This document shows, in pieces, positions 49,143 through 62,800 of a stretch of 64,000 nt of DNA (position 1 is the stretch's first letter; each line of letters opens with the position of its first letter). The position numbers and the translations under genes were made by a program. The notes beneath the pieces are model-generated. The model saw only the letters and a list, made by a program, of their open reading frames with translations. It did not search any database and had not been told where the DNA came from. The DNA is from Echinococcus granulosus (lineage: Eukaryota > Platyhelminthes > Cestoda > Cyclophyllidea > Taeniidae), in NCBI RefSeq assembly GCF_000524195.1, contig NW_020170425.1:324163-388162 (forward strand). The letters are read 5' to 3'.

Positions 49143-52100
49143 ACTGTACCTAGGATATGACACATCGTCATTTATTTCGCTCTTATCTATCACTTGAGTG
49201 ATGTTTGTTTCACCCTTACGCATAATTCTTTTCCTCAAATTCCTTAACTAGAAACCTATTTTTATTGGTTTGTTTAACAAAGTACGTAATCTGAACAACC
49301 AGTAGATCCATGATATCCCAAATTGTCACCATTCATCTGAGCACGATGAGAGAATGTCAAATAAGAAAAAAACGCACCGCATCCTGATGCTGTAGTTGCT
49401 TAACACGCCTAAACGAAAGAAATAGGTATCTAATTTTAGCTTTATATGTTAATATGTGCTGGAAATCTAGGTCTGAGTTCCGAACAATTTTATAACTTCT
49501 TTACATACAGCAAGCACAGCGGTTTTGGTAGCTAACTGTAAACAGGAACCCAGCTACCTCCTGCTCTAAATGAATGATACTGCTGAGCTTCATAAGGGCG
49601 CTAGTGAAAGTATGAAGAAAAATATTTATCTAATACTTAATTAAACAAACAAATTTCCTGACCTAATCTTATCCCATTTCTGATGACAGAATGTGAATAT
49701 TTAAACTTAGAGTGAGGTAATCTCTTTTAAATTTATCATCGAACATGTTTTTTAAGGCGATTTATATTCATTCTCCTTAATTTAAAGCATGTCCAAAGTT
49801 ATAGAGATACTTCCCCTGTCACTGATCCATTAATAACCACTTTTCTACATGCTTTGTATAGAGAAGTAAATTTTGACTTAAAAATTGATTAAACATGCTT
49901 ATACTTTGTATCTATTTTAAAAAGCTTGATCCCTTTAAATTTAACATTGAGATGGCTTACCCTTGCCTTTAGTTGCCAGAACGTTGAGTAAACTATTTTC
50001 CGGAGCATTTTTACTTCAGACACTATCGCCGGAGAGATGATTTCGGGTTTAAACTTCAGGAGTTTAAAGCACCAAATTTGCAGAAATACGTAAAAATTTC
50101 TTTGTTGGGCATTTGCAGCTTCTGATACTCTGCACACAAATAACTGAGTCCTTTGAAATGCATAAGCTATAAAAAGGGAATTTGAAATTTTGCTTTTGAT
50201 TGTGTAGAAAATAAAATTTTAAGCAATGAACCTCTCTGTCATCAACAAAAGACCGAGATATTATCTAAAAATGCCGTTGTATTGTTGCATATGATCTCAG
50301 CTGCATCTCCACAAAGCGCTGTTTGAATACAATCACAAAAAGAAAATCAAGCACTTTTTAAAACGCCAATTCACGTTGGTGCGTATCTTCGTGGTGCTTT
50401 TGGCACTTTAAATATTTTCATCATCATGAGGTGGAATAATAGTTTGCTTTTATTCGCTCTTGTGTATCTAACTTGGCTTTTCAAGAAGCTAGGTAATAGC
50501 CTGAAATGTTCCATAAAATCAGGTATTTTACGGATGTAGAGCGTGAACTAGCTAAAGTTTTCTGGAGACATTCACTGGCGGTAGTTATGTTGAAGGGAGA
50601 AACCCTTGAGAGCGATCCTTTGGAGTTGTCTCTTATTTCAGTGTTGTAAGCTACTCTTTAGTGGAATAGCTTTTCGCAAGCTACGAGGATCCTGGAGAGT
50701 TGGCCAAAAACGGCTAAAGTGTTGGCTGGATGTTCCCAGTTGCGGTCAGTACAAAAATCTGATCAATACTCCAGTATGAGTAAAAAATTCCTAAAAAACT
50801 TTAAATTTGTCTATTTCTTTGAGTGAAGCATGATTCTGAAAATGTATTATTTATGCTACGTTGTTTAAACAACTTACCTTAAGTTACACCTTTGTGTCTA
50901 GCATTTCCTTTTGTGAAGAAAATCGGATTGGGGAATAATTTATCTTGAAAACAATCCAAAACCTGATGACCGTTGGCATGCACCTCTCGATGAAAGTTGA
51001 ATTATGATTTGTTCTTTGGCTCATTTATCATCTCTATATTAACTTAATAAGACCTATATTCACAGCTTAAATGCCCCCGTTTTCAACACATTTTGTTAAG
51101 TCAAAAATATGGATTGGATTATAATATCTAAATTTTGTTTGTCTTCAATGTGATGCGTGTAAGCTCGTAAAGTACCGGCTACCAGCGGTGGGGTTTTCGC
51201 TTTGTGACGTATAAAAACTTATTCACCAGAAACATTACAATCGATTAGATCTACGCAAGCTCACATTTTTGATTTTACGACTTTGTTGTAAATTTATAAT
51301 AACCTCCATTTTTTACCTGGTTTCCCTACACTTAGCCAAAGTTACAGGTGAAATTGTGTGATTATTAAGTCACTGTAGAAATTAATAGAGCCGAAGTTAA
51401 ATACGTGTTTCTAAAAATAGAGTTTTGAATTTTGGTTTTGATGCCCATTTTGGAAATTGATGTAATGATAAATTAAAACGCGGATTAAGCAAAAATTTTC
51501 TTACGACATTTTGGACTTTGTTTTTCACTCTTATCAGTCCCATATCAGAAGAATTGTAGAGAAATCTATCATTACTTCCAAAGGAAATCGGAAACGAAAA
51601 AGTAAGTAAATAGCGTTCAAGCCATTAAGGTTTAACGACAATTTGTTCGAGTCCTTCAATCGAATACCTCAATTCGAATTTTTGGCCTTTAATCTTCGGA
51701 TACCAAATAAGTCAAGGCAGTTTAAGTAGCATACTAGTCGCAAAAAACCTTTTTAAAAATCATGGTCGTTGAAATAANNNNNNNNNNNNNNNNNNNNNNN
51801 NNNNNNNNNNNNNNNNNNNNNNNNNNNNNNNNNNNNNNNNNNNNNNNNNNNNNNNNNNNNNNNNNNNNNNNNNNNNNAACGAAAACCACACAAATCTTCC
51901 CTACCTTATAATCAGCGCTTAAATACCCAACTTTGAATATAAACATTTTAGTTCATTTGGCATCGTAATTTTGGCTTAGCCGAGATTAATAATGCCGCCA
52001 CAAACTAATTAGCCGCCAATATTTACGATTATGCTTAGTATTTTAAATGTACGTTCTTTTCTTTACATTGCATTATGTCTAGGAATGTTATTTGATCCTA

Positions 52101-55100
52101 TGAGTCTCATTTTGCTCATGCATAATTGCGAGTTATTACTTCTCATAGGTCACCGATTGCCTCCGCTTAAGTAGCCTACCTGGGAATCGAATAATAAAAG
52201 TGCATTTAAATATGATGACATGCAATTAGGAAAATAAACTTGTTGAATGTTAGCAAAGTTGATATTTAGGTGGGAGCTTTCTTCTCAAATCCTCTTTAAT
52301 GTATGCCGCTGTTGCATATAAGATTAAATTGTCGCCCTTCTAAAGCCTCTCAATTTATTTACTCCTAATTAATATCATTTGCACTGCTGTTTAAGTCTTT
52401 TGTTTCAAAGGGACAAAAACTTGTGCTTTCGTTTTAAATGCACAATTTTGACTTTTTGAGCACCCAAGCGAGGAAGCTTTATCTAAAGCCTCCTGGTCTA
52501 TATTTCAAGGTTCTCTAAGTAAAATAGTTACAACTATTATCTCGCTTGCAAATCTTAGGCAAAATCCGCCAAATCTATGGAGATCTTCTATCTTTCACAA
52601 AATTAATGAACACAGTGCTTCCATAATCGTTTCTCTACGTAGTATATAACCACATTAAAATGCTTCCACCTACTTTTAGGTTCTTTATTAAAGTACTTTG
52701 AGGAAAATGTTGGCTTTTGAAAATAATTTATTTAAGGTCATTAGAAACGCACATACTTCTCTTTTAATTAGCAGACTGGTGTGATAAAGGGTTAATAATG
52801 CAGCGTAAGTCGGCATTTGCCTCGAGGATATGTGAAGTCTGCCTGATAATGCCATCCTAAAACGGCCGTTGTTACTGTTACACTTCAAAGTGTTTCTCAC
52901 TATGCTGCAGCAAGGAACTTTATATGATACTGTATTGAAGAACCTCCTCATTAGCAAGATTAATGATTGCTTCCTCTGGCACTGTCTGGCAATATTAAAC
53001 GCGTGAGGTAAAATTTTTGACTTGTCAGAGAGGGTATGCGGCACCGTCAATTTATTAGTTTGTTAACGCGGCTTCTTCCGAGTGTAGATATTAGTGGATG
53101 GCTGGAGTTACGAAAATAATATAATTTTAATTAGCACTTACTAACTAACCTTTCCAAGAATTAAATAACAAAATCACTCTTTAAATCTTGTAACCAACTT
53201 TTATTTTTTATTATTTGTAAGCGTTAACTTCGTTGCTCCCACTCATCACCACTGAGTATGCCTTTTTAATTGACGACTATTTCCATAAAATCAGATTTAA
53301 CTGGTATAACACTTGTAGGACTTATCTCGTTGCATGAAAGCCGAGAGTTGACTTTTTTGGTGGGTGAATTTTCAATTAAAGTCAAAGAGGAAATAACATT
53401 GTATTTGGAACCACCTTTCAATTTGCCAAATTTGAATGCCTAGCATAATTAACCCTGTTAACGCAACTTTAACGATAATAATCTGCAAAATTCAAACCAA
53501 CGTTTTCTCTTCCTTTAAAGAAGGCTAAATTTGGTATTAATCAACTCCTTGAATGAACATGTTGGCAAAAAATGTGAGCTCGAAAAATCTGTCAAACTAA
53601 TGCAAATTTACATTGTAACTTGGTAGGGATCTACTTTACTTTACTATGCGACTGCAGCATCGGCAATCAGAACATGTCAATGGCTGCCCCATATCTGCTC
53701 TTCACACTCAATTTTATCAACAAATCGAAGTTTTCACGAGCATCCCATAAATATAGGGGATAATTATGCTTCCTACATAGCTTTATTCCATATATGCTCA
53801 GTTGTAATGTGATGTTCTCATGTCGAAAGTAAGTAAATTATAACACTATCAATAACCATAGCTGTGGTTATCATTTGTTGCATTTCCTCTGAAAAATTGT
53901 GGCTTAACAAGGGTTTGGCTTTAGTCTGACCTGTATTCAGAGCCTATCAAAGTGATCTAAACAGGTAGGGTTATACATAATTTCAGTGGTAAAATTAGCA
54001 AAATATTTGTTTTCTTAATCACTTCGATAAAGTATAAAACTTTGGGATTATTGTAGCTTGACCCAACTACTTTATTTCGATATGCTAATACCTTCTTTTC
54101 CTGGAAAATTCTAATTCAAAAAGTCCCTTAAGTAATTGTTTGTTTATAACCCGATTTATCGGTGGGCGTGCCTTAACCATTGTTTAAAACTACTAGCTTG
54201 TTACTTTTTGACATTTTGCCCAAAACTTAAGACGCTTGAAATCAAAGGTTAGCTTTAATCGTTGCACGGTGTAGTTATATCGTCAAGGGAATTTTTACAT
54301 GAAGACCAATTATCCATTGTGTTGTGAAGGGGGAAAAAATTCGTAAATAACCTTTTATTTTTAGTGAAAAACAATTCCCGCTTTATCATCGTTGAAACAT
54401 ATCTCGTGCTCAATGACCGAAATTTGGAGAGGCCATTAAATAATTTTTTATTTGAACAGAGGAAGGAAATTATGCATATTAAGAGAGGCGTTTAAGACGG
54501 AAAATGGTTAGCGGGCAAATATTCGTGTTTTGAGACTTCGCTCAAAAAACTGTGTCGCCGTCAACTGGGACATGCAGGGAGAAGCGAATGTAAAGCAAAT
54601 TAGCTCTGCCTGAATCCTCCAGCGGCTTCATAACACACACTTGATTCTCGTAATCGTTTTAGTCCTTAAAATTGCAAGTAAAATAATGGTTTGCAGGAAT
54701 GCAGCACTGACAAACCCACGGCTCTTCAAAAACTAGTTCCTTCTACCAGGTCGATTAAATTGCATGACCCTCACCCTCATAATTCAGATTTTTACCACAT
54801 GGTCAATCAGGTAAAGAAAGCAATTTCGTAATGTTTGCTGTTATGATGTGGGATGGTTAATTTTAAATAAAAAGATTTTAAAACCAAAAGAAGCATTATT
54901 CACTGACAAAGTGTTTTATTCCCACTGTTCGGCTAGCAAGTCGGAGATTTGAACAGTAAATTTTATAACACAATGAATTGGCCACCCACTGTTGATTGGC
55001 TTTGCAGGAGGCTCACGAGGGTGGTTTGATGGATACGATGTTTAACTTCATGCCATGACGCCGCAAAGGATCTTGTAAAACTCCAAATCAACTTCTTATT

Positions 55101-56600
55101 TTACCATTCAGAAATGTTTTATGAAAACTGTTAAGTATTTTTTCGTACAAAGGGAAACTTATCAGATTTTACGTACAAAATCCGTGGTCCACCACTTTTA
55201 AAATACATATTTTTAAAAATGGTTTTAAGATTAAATTATGTAGGGCTTCACAATGCTTGCTTTCAAGTCTTTACTTTCCTTTGAAAAGTAAAAATGTTAT
55301 GTGAAACTCAGAGAAACATTCTTATCACTGTCGATTATCGGGATTATCCTTAGCCATCGGTTTTAAAAGACATGACATTTTCTGATATTCATACACTCTG
55401 AGAAGAGATGTCAATGAATAGCATTATATTATTGAGTAAAATGTTTACTTCCTTCAAAAAGTAATGCTGCAAATCGTGATCGTATATTTAGACAACCTAT
55501 GTTTCACAAATAGCCATTCATTTCTGACACCTATTTTTATTATTCAGTTGGCAATTTAACAGCGTTAATATTTCTAAGAGAGTAAAATTGCTTCCCCTTT
55601 GACGTCATTTTTACTACATCAAAATATTAACGTTGCTTTACACTCGCATTTTCAAATTTCCTTTAGCAAATGTTCATTTTATGCTACATAACTGCACATT
55701 GGTCATGACTATTTTAAAAGAATTTGCAACTATTAAGACCTGAGTTAATGTAAGTAAGGGATTTTAGGGAGCGACCAATCAAAATAATGTTCCCAGTCTT
55801 TAAAACACATTGCGACTGCAATTTTTTAGGATTTCTTTGGCTACCAGGACAACTTTTAATGGGTTATTGTAAATAACTACGACAATTTTTTCGTATTTTA
55901 CAGACGTAAGATGATTTTGTGCTTGAGAAACGGCTTTGAAGCGATTGCATCAAACATAAGCAGTTTTTAAAATAGGTCTGACGCCTTTTCACTTATCAAA
56001 AGCAACATTCGCTATGAATGAATGTGGTTGCATGACATAAATGTTATGAACTTAACGATGAAATATGAATCCGAGCAACTTCATTAAGACATTTTCACGA
56101 GTTAAATCGTATGTACACCCAACAATGTAATCAAATGGTGTTGCTATGGTGCATCACGAGTGCATGATTTCATTTACCTTTAAGAAAATAAGTTACTTGA
56201 GCTAGCTAACTTTGGTGATGCCGAATCGTTTTATATGTTAAAAAACTGACTGAATTTTGCCCTGCCACAATCATTTCTGATCCCTCAATGCGCCATTGCT
56301 CTTTGTTTGGTTACACTAGAAAATTTATGTGTAAAACACAAAACTTTGTGTTTTTTTATCAAAATTTTACAATTTAAGTGCAAAAAATAGTCAGAACAGT
56401 GCCAATATTCGCTTATAAAAGGTGTGGTTTGATTATTATTTTGCTCTAGTTCTGACTGATCGTTTCAATTCGCATCAGAAATCCAACTTTTCTGAAACGA
56501 GTTTCTTACTATAGTAAGCACAATAAATGGTTCAACTCGGCGCACTTAAATTTTCTGCGCAAATCCAAGTGAAAGTACAGTTGCGTCCGCTTTTCGCTAG
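49143..56600. other. Gene-poor AT-rich region
   Basis: No exon, RNA gene or repeat with internal support was recognised on either strand. The short open frames have no protein-like composition. The region contains the assembly gap listed separately. Confidence 0.5.
51778..51877. other. Assembly gap of 100 N
   Basis: Exactly one hundred N, the conventional placeholder for a scaffold gap of unknown size. The real distance between the flanks may be different. Confidence 0.98.
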
Positions 56601-56610
56601 GATATATAAG
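56601..56610 (+). promoter_or_regulatory. Candidate TATA box
   Basis: gaTATATAAG lies 97-106 bp before the ATG at 56707. A start site about 30 bp downstream would give a 5' UTR of roughly 75 bp. In AT-rich DNA such strings also arise by chance; the position ahead of a signal-anchor frame is the reason for listing it. Confidence 0.35.
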
Positions 56611-56706
56611 TTTAGAAGTAAATTTTTAAGAATCAGGAAGTATTTTTTTATCATGACGCACTCCGTGACTTATGACAATAGAAGAGTAGCAAACACAGCA
56701 TGAAAT

Positions 56707-56883
56707 ATGCACAAAAGAAGCGTCAGTGCATTGCTACTGCCTCTTCAGTTGCTTCTGTTGCTCTCCCTACTAATTTTGCTGCCGTTGTTGCTGCAGCTGC
56801 TAACATACCACAAGGACGCTAAGGAAAGTGGAGTGGTGCAAGGTTTCCTGATACACTTCCTTTCCCGCTGGTTAGTGCCATAA
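56707..56883 (+). CDS. Short leucine-rich signal-anchor frame, possible first exon
   Basis: The ATG opens MHKRSVSALLLPLQLLLLLS, a positively charged start followed by about 25 hydrophobic, mostly Leu residues, then a polar stretch (TYHKDAKESGVVQG). Unspliced it ends after 58 residues at the TAA at 56881. A donor-like site, CGCTG|gttagt, ends an exon at 56870 and could lead into further exons, none of which I found to the right. The hydrophobic run is encoded by CTG/TTG/CTC-rich DNA, so an imperfect triplet repeat could give the same impression by chance. Signal peptide or type II anchor is the inferred role; no family recognised. Confidence 0.3.
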   Translation: MHKRSVSALLLPLQLLLLLSLLILLPLLLQLLTYHKDAKESGVVQGFLIHFLSRWLVP

Positions 56884-59800
56884 ATACTTTCATTTCATAC
56901 CCATGCTCTCTACACCCTTTGCGCAAACACAAAACATTTAACGGAAGCAATTCGTGTGGGTTTGTAAATGTTAAATAATCACTCCCAAAACATTGCTTAT
57001 TAGTATGAAATGTTGTAGACGATTAAAGTTTACTTGCTAACCAGCTATTTATACCTATTTTATAAAGTCAAAGGGAACCGTAAAGTCAATTTATCTTTCC
57101 GTACTTGTACCTCAAGTGTTAAAGTACAGACCAGATGTACAAATAGTACAAAAAATGCTTTCCTGTGTCTACTGTCTTTTTTTAACCTTATTGATTGGTA
57201 TGGTCAATGCAAATTACCTCCTTTTGCTTGAGCTCATTAAATATGTCAATTTTTGGAAATCACTGTATTTCGTGCACCAACCTTGTGTGTTTGTGTATCT
57301 CAGGTTTAGTCTAAAATCACGCAACTCGTGTTGCTGTGTACATCGAAATGTTCACAGAGGTTATCTAAAATGTTATTTACTGCTGCACTGTTTGAAAGCA
57401 TGCACCTCTGGGATTAGGGTAAAGGAGCGTCGCTAAAATAAAACTAAATTTTTTAAGCCTTTCTCAAAAGAATTTTTGGAGTTTTTTGTCTAGAGACTTC
57501 GATTAAATTTTATCTTTTAGGAAGCGACACTTACGAGACTTTATGACCGGATTAAGGTCTAGCAAGAGCCTACATCATAAAACGCATTAAATACTCTCCA
57601 ACCCCTGTTCATCTAGAAAACAGCCACTATGCTTAAGGTAGTTGATTACGCTACTTACTTATTCTATGCCAAATAAAATGCTAGATTTTATTATTTCGAT
57701 AGGCAAGAACCAGTTAGAATTCTTTGGCGCTTTAGAGGAATGTGCGGACTTCAGCTTCCACATACCAGGAAAACACGCCTTGCGTCTGCATCTATCGCCA
57801 AATAAAAGGTTACTGAAACTTTTGGAAAAACTTCCTGTATGCCTCCTTAGCTTTGGCTACCACACTTTGAGAACACCGTTACAACTCACTTGTACTCTTA
57901 TAGCCTTCCCTATTTTTACTTATAAGCCCGTAATAATTTCGTTATTTTACCTAACAAACCCACATGGTTAATTAGACCTTCAAAATCATTATTACAAATA
58001 GTATAATGGCGCCTTACTTGCTTTTAGCTTCCATATTAAAAAGCGTCTACTTCTTCTTACGAATCCTTTTTCTTGAAATATTCGGTTCCTTAACTCTCGG
58101 CTGGCTTTTCTGTTAGCTGACTCAGTAATTGCTTTAAGTAAAACTTTTCCACCTGGAATTTCGTGATGGTACTTTTTTGGTTTTAATAGTATTTTGTTGC
58201 AATGAAAACATTTCTTCAACATCAAAGGATTGTTTTACGTATTGAAGACGCAGTGGAAGTATTTTGGACCTTTGTTGGAAGAAATCTGATTTTCCTTCTA
58301 AATTGTTAAACTTCTTATGTATTTTAGCGCCCATATTAGCATACATTTGCTTCGAACAATATGATCACTGACTTGTTATTAGCCTCACAAGTTTTCTAAA
58401 ACAATAGCTTTTTAAACCCCTTTTGATAATGCAATAGTAAGATAACTTATGCTGGTTAAATATTCTATGCTTTAAACGCATCGTTTACATGATGCTTTTA
58501 AAATATGTATATACATATGCTTACAAAAAGCACAACCTTCCGGACGCATGGAAAGTAATGATTTTCAACAGTTTAGTTTTAGCGTTTCAAATTTATTCAA
58601 AGCCTATTGTATGATTACTAACATCTTTTTTTCTATTAGGTTTTACTCAAGCTACGATAATTTGATTTTGCTTCTATTTTAAAATATCCAAAACTCAGGA
58701 AATACTTCACCCTTTTGCCCACAGACATAATTTACGTAATTGTCTCCTTGATAATTTTTATTTAATACCGTAGGTCATTTTAGCATCGTCGTATGATCAC
58801 TTTTATTCAAGTCGACAAAATTCCATTATCTTTAGATCTAGTTGCTGATTAGTGTCCAAGTGAAGTAAACAAAAGTCCCTTGCTGCTCAGATGTAGCGGC
58901 TGGGGTCATCAGCCCCGTTCCTTCCTGAATATGGCCTAGGAATATTGTTATTAAACCCCACCAAATCAGCATAGCATTGTTGAAAGTGTTTCTAAAACAC
59001 AAGTGAGCTCTGCGTGCCAACGACAAGAACCAATTGACGCTTCGTAGTGTCCTATCTATTGACACTTGTATAAAGTATCATATTTGAACACTGCTGATCG
59101 GATAACTGTAGCCTACTTAAAGTGTCATTAATATTGCAATGAATGAGTTTCTTATTTTATAAAGAATTTTGTTTAGTTTTAGTAAATTTTGCAAACTATA
59201 TTTAGTACAACATTCAGCTGTGCTAACTCTTGCATGATGCCCATAAGAAATGGAACATTTCGTCAATACTTGAAATTTAGTTCACCTCTTCATCATGCGT
59301 CTTAGGTGGGACCTATTAACCACACCCAGTGCAGATTCATCTACGGAATTACGCTTTGTGTGGATGTAAATCAGTGCATCTGAAATCGGATAAAGAGCTG
59401 CGCCATAAATAAACGCATTCTTTCTATGGTAGCGCTAAATGGGCATTTGTTGACATGATCCAGGCGCATTCCAAGGCTAGATCCAAACCGAGCTAAAGCA
59501 CACATGTCTGGTAATCAGTTTGGTAGAGGTTTCTGAATTCAAAGGATCGCCTTATGCACTTACTTATAAGGTACAATTATTTGCTTTTAGCAATGTCTTT
59601 CTTAACTTCGACAGATCAGTAATATGAGTTGTTTTGTGTTGAACAGAAAACAGCCTTCTACAATGTAAGCTTTAGGTCCCCTGAGTTATTTAAAGGATCA
59701 AACGTAACCCTGAAAGAATGGAAAAATTTAATGGTAGGGGCAAATATCTAATGGAAACTCTTAAATAATGTATGAATAGGTGGAGAACTAAAGGACCATA

Positions 59801-62800
59801 TATTGTATAAGCCCGATTATATTCAGTTTAGAATAATTGAGTGATTTCAACTTAATGAAAATAATTGCTTGTAAGCTCAATCGAAATTATCTTTCTGTAT
59901 TCCCATCGATACCGATTGTTCTGGCAACAGAAAACCATCCTGCTGTAAAGTACTGCATGCAAATTAAACAATGAGTGTAAAATGATTTCTCTCTTAGCTG
60001 GATGGGATGGAATAATGATCGGAAGCGAATTAAGTTTGATCTAATTTTGACGATTGGTGTGTAACGCTAAAATGTCTGAATTGCCATCAAAGTAGTGTGA
60101 CTCAAAAGAGGATAGTGTAAATGAACACCAGCATGAATAATTAAAACTTGGGCTTTGTTAAAATTATTAAAATTCATATGAGCCTTTAAAATCGTGTGTG
60201 TGGCATAATATTTCGGCAGAATCTAGTTCCATAGTTGCAAAAAATCGGAAACTCTTACACAGTAACTGCATAATTTAATATCTTCATAGCGCTGTAAATA
60301 AGTCAAATTTGCCATCATTCCGGTGCAAAATCAGTTGTAATTGCCCATGCGTTTCAGTTTGGTCTCAAACAAATAATAATATTTTTAATGAGCTGAAGTA
60401 ATATTGCCTTTTTAGGAAAATTCTTGATTGCCTAAAATAATCACTGGATCTGATATGTTTTTAAATTACACCTAAGCTATTTTCAAATGGTAGGGCAAGT
60501 TTAAATTTCCCCTTTCTACTAAACAATACTAGCCCGGAAAACAATGATTTGTGGTAAGTGGAAATTGTTATGGGGGATAAGGAAATCTAGCGGAAGTCTG
60601 TGGTAAAACGCTAGCATGGGGTCAAAGTCCCATTTATCTATGGAGCGCGAGGAGAGGTTAGTAAATTTGTCGCATACTTTCATTTAAGCCAGTCCTAAAT
60701 GCTGAAACGAACAAATAACTGGAGGAATTTATTTTTAGACAAGCGATTCAAAACATTAGTTCTAGGCTAACCAAAGCACCATTTGTGCTGTGAAAACTCA
60801 CAAAGATACTCAAATTTGAGTAAACGGGGCCGATCCCGGATTAACTAACGTTGGATTAATTTCGACTTTCATTGGTTGCTTTATCAAACAAGTAAAAGAA
60901 AATGGAACCAAAACAATGATACTTTAAATCTATTACGTTGCTTATATTGATGCCCCGGAGTGATACAGCAAATGCCGCATTTTTATTATGAGTGGGTGAA
61001 AAACGACTCTCATATGCAGTTTAAAAACTTTACTGATTTCGGTTGATAGGCGCACATAAAATAATGTGAAGCAATATATCTTAATCACAACGTAAGCCTA
61101 CCTATCAATGTTGGCGAATCAAGTATATGCTGCAACATTTGTTGCTAAATTATTTGATACATGGACTTACCTGTAAGCAGCTCGTAGCCACCTTATTCCA
61201 TGGCGGGAACACAGTCAAAATAGGTGTTGTGAGATGTGCCGCTCTTTCAAAATACCAAGATTGGCGCCCTTAACGCAAACGAAGCTTTTGTAGTTTTTTT
61301 GGAAAATCATCTACATTCGTTTTACTGGAATTAACACTCGCAGGTTTATACCAGCATTACTTGGAGTTCAGTAGGTAAGCGTAGAACTGCAAAAATTGGA
61401 GTTTATAATGTGTTCCCAGGTCGGCGCAAATTAGCTCGCACGGCATCAAAAGCGAACACTGGTTTGGATAGAGATTACCAAAATAACAACCCCGAAGGTT
61501 TCAGAAAAAAAACTTTAAATAGCATGTAATCTTAGTTATTGATGCACCAAAAAATCCAACTATAATATTCATTTAGCAAAAAATTGTTGCCGTGTAAGTG
61601 GGTTTGTGGAGCTACAGTTTATGCTTAAATTGCCATTTTACAGAGCAAATAAGAATTCTTCTACTTTTGGGTGCCGAAATGGACTAAGTTGAAAAAAAAC
61701 TATGTGAGCTGAACAACATTAAGATTTTTTATGATTTTTGCCCTGCGAAACTTGGGCTATTTTTCTAATAGTGTGTTTCAATTCAGATGAACGTGAATGA
61801 ACCATATTTGTGACTGAGTCAGTGAAAGAGGCCAACAGCGTGTTTTCTGTTTCCGAAGTAAATTTTGATAAATGTGTTTATCTTTTGTAGGCTCATAAGT
61901 ACATATATGGATGCTGTTAAAAAGATGTCAAGTTCTTAATTTATACACTCATTGTTAATCGTTTTTTCCCTATGCATAGTAGGAATTTTCCGCCCTTTCA
62001 CCTTGCAAAATAATTATTGCCGGGCCAGCATTGATTTCGCTTGATACAGCGCCATGCGAGACATTGGATTCCAAAGTGTACGATGAGAACTATAACTATC
62101 ATTACAAAATCAGTAATTCCTTGCCATTGGTTGTCTTTGATTAAACAAGCCATCGATGCAAATTGCAAAGTGTAGAAAAAAAGCTAAATGGTTGCTTTGA
62201 CAAATGTGTGTTTACAATGGTAGCTTGAGTAAATTATTTGTACAGACTGCCAGAATCCTCATCACTGAAGTGTAGAGAATCTCTTAAGCCAACCTCACCA
62301 ACTTAGAGTTCAGAATGTCTCAAAGGATAGAGCACACCAGCCTGCATCGTTTTTATTTTGGGCGATACGTCTACTATTACGAAGCGAAACAGGCAAAATG
62401 AGATTAAATTTAACTTTAGTCGAAAATGCATTATTAAGTTTTGGGGTGTTTATGATTTTAGCCACGAAATTCAATAGATTCATTTGTTTATTTGGCATTA
62501 TTTTTAAGTCGTGCATCGTCATTGTCTTGTCACACGAAGAATGCCGGAATACTTACCCAAGCCTTTTTCCATTCAATTTAAAATACGAATTAATCGAAAT
62601 TAAGCGATTTGAAGGAATCGGTTACAAGCAGCAACCTTCATCATTATAAGGAGGCTCAATTTAATCGAGCTACTAATTAATAAGTGGTGTTGGTAAAAAA
62701 ATATATATTGAGGCTTAAAATAAATTTCCACTCGGAGTACACTAATATGGCACTTCTCGTGATGTTGCAAATCCTTCCGAATTTGTTCAAGTGTGATCAA

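Noticed and set aside
57642..58346. Open frames of 70-109 codons on both strands
   Set aside because: AT-driven composition with no motif or splice evidence; one lone CxxC is not a zinc finger.
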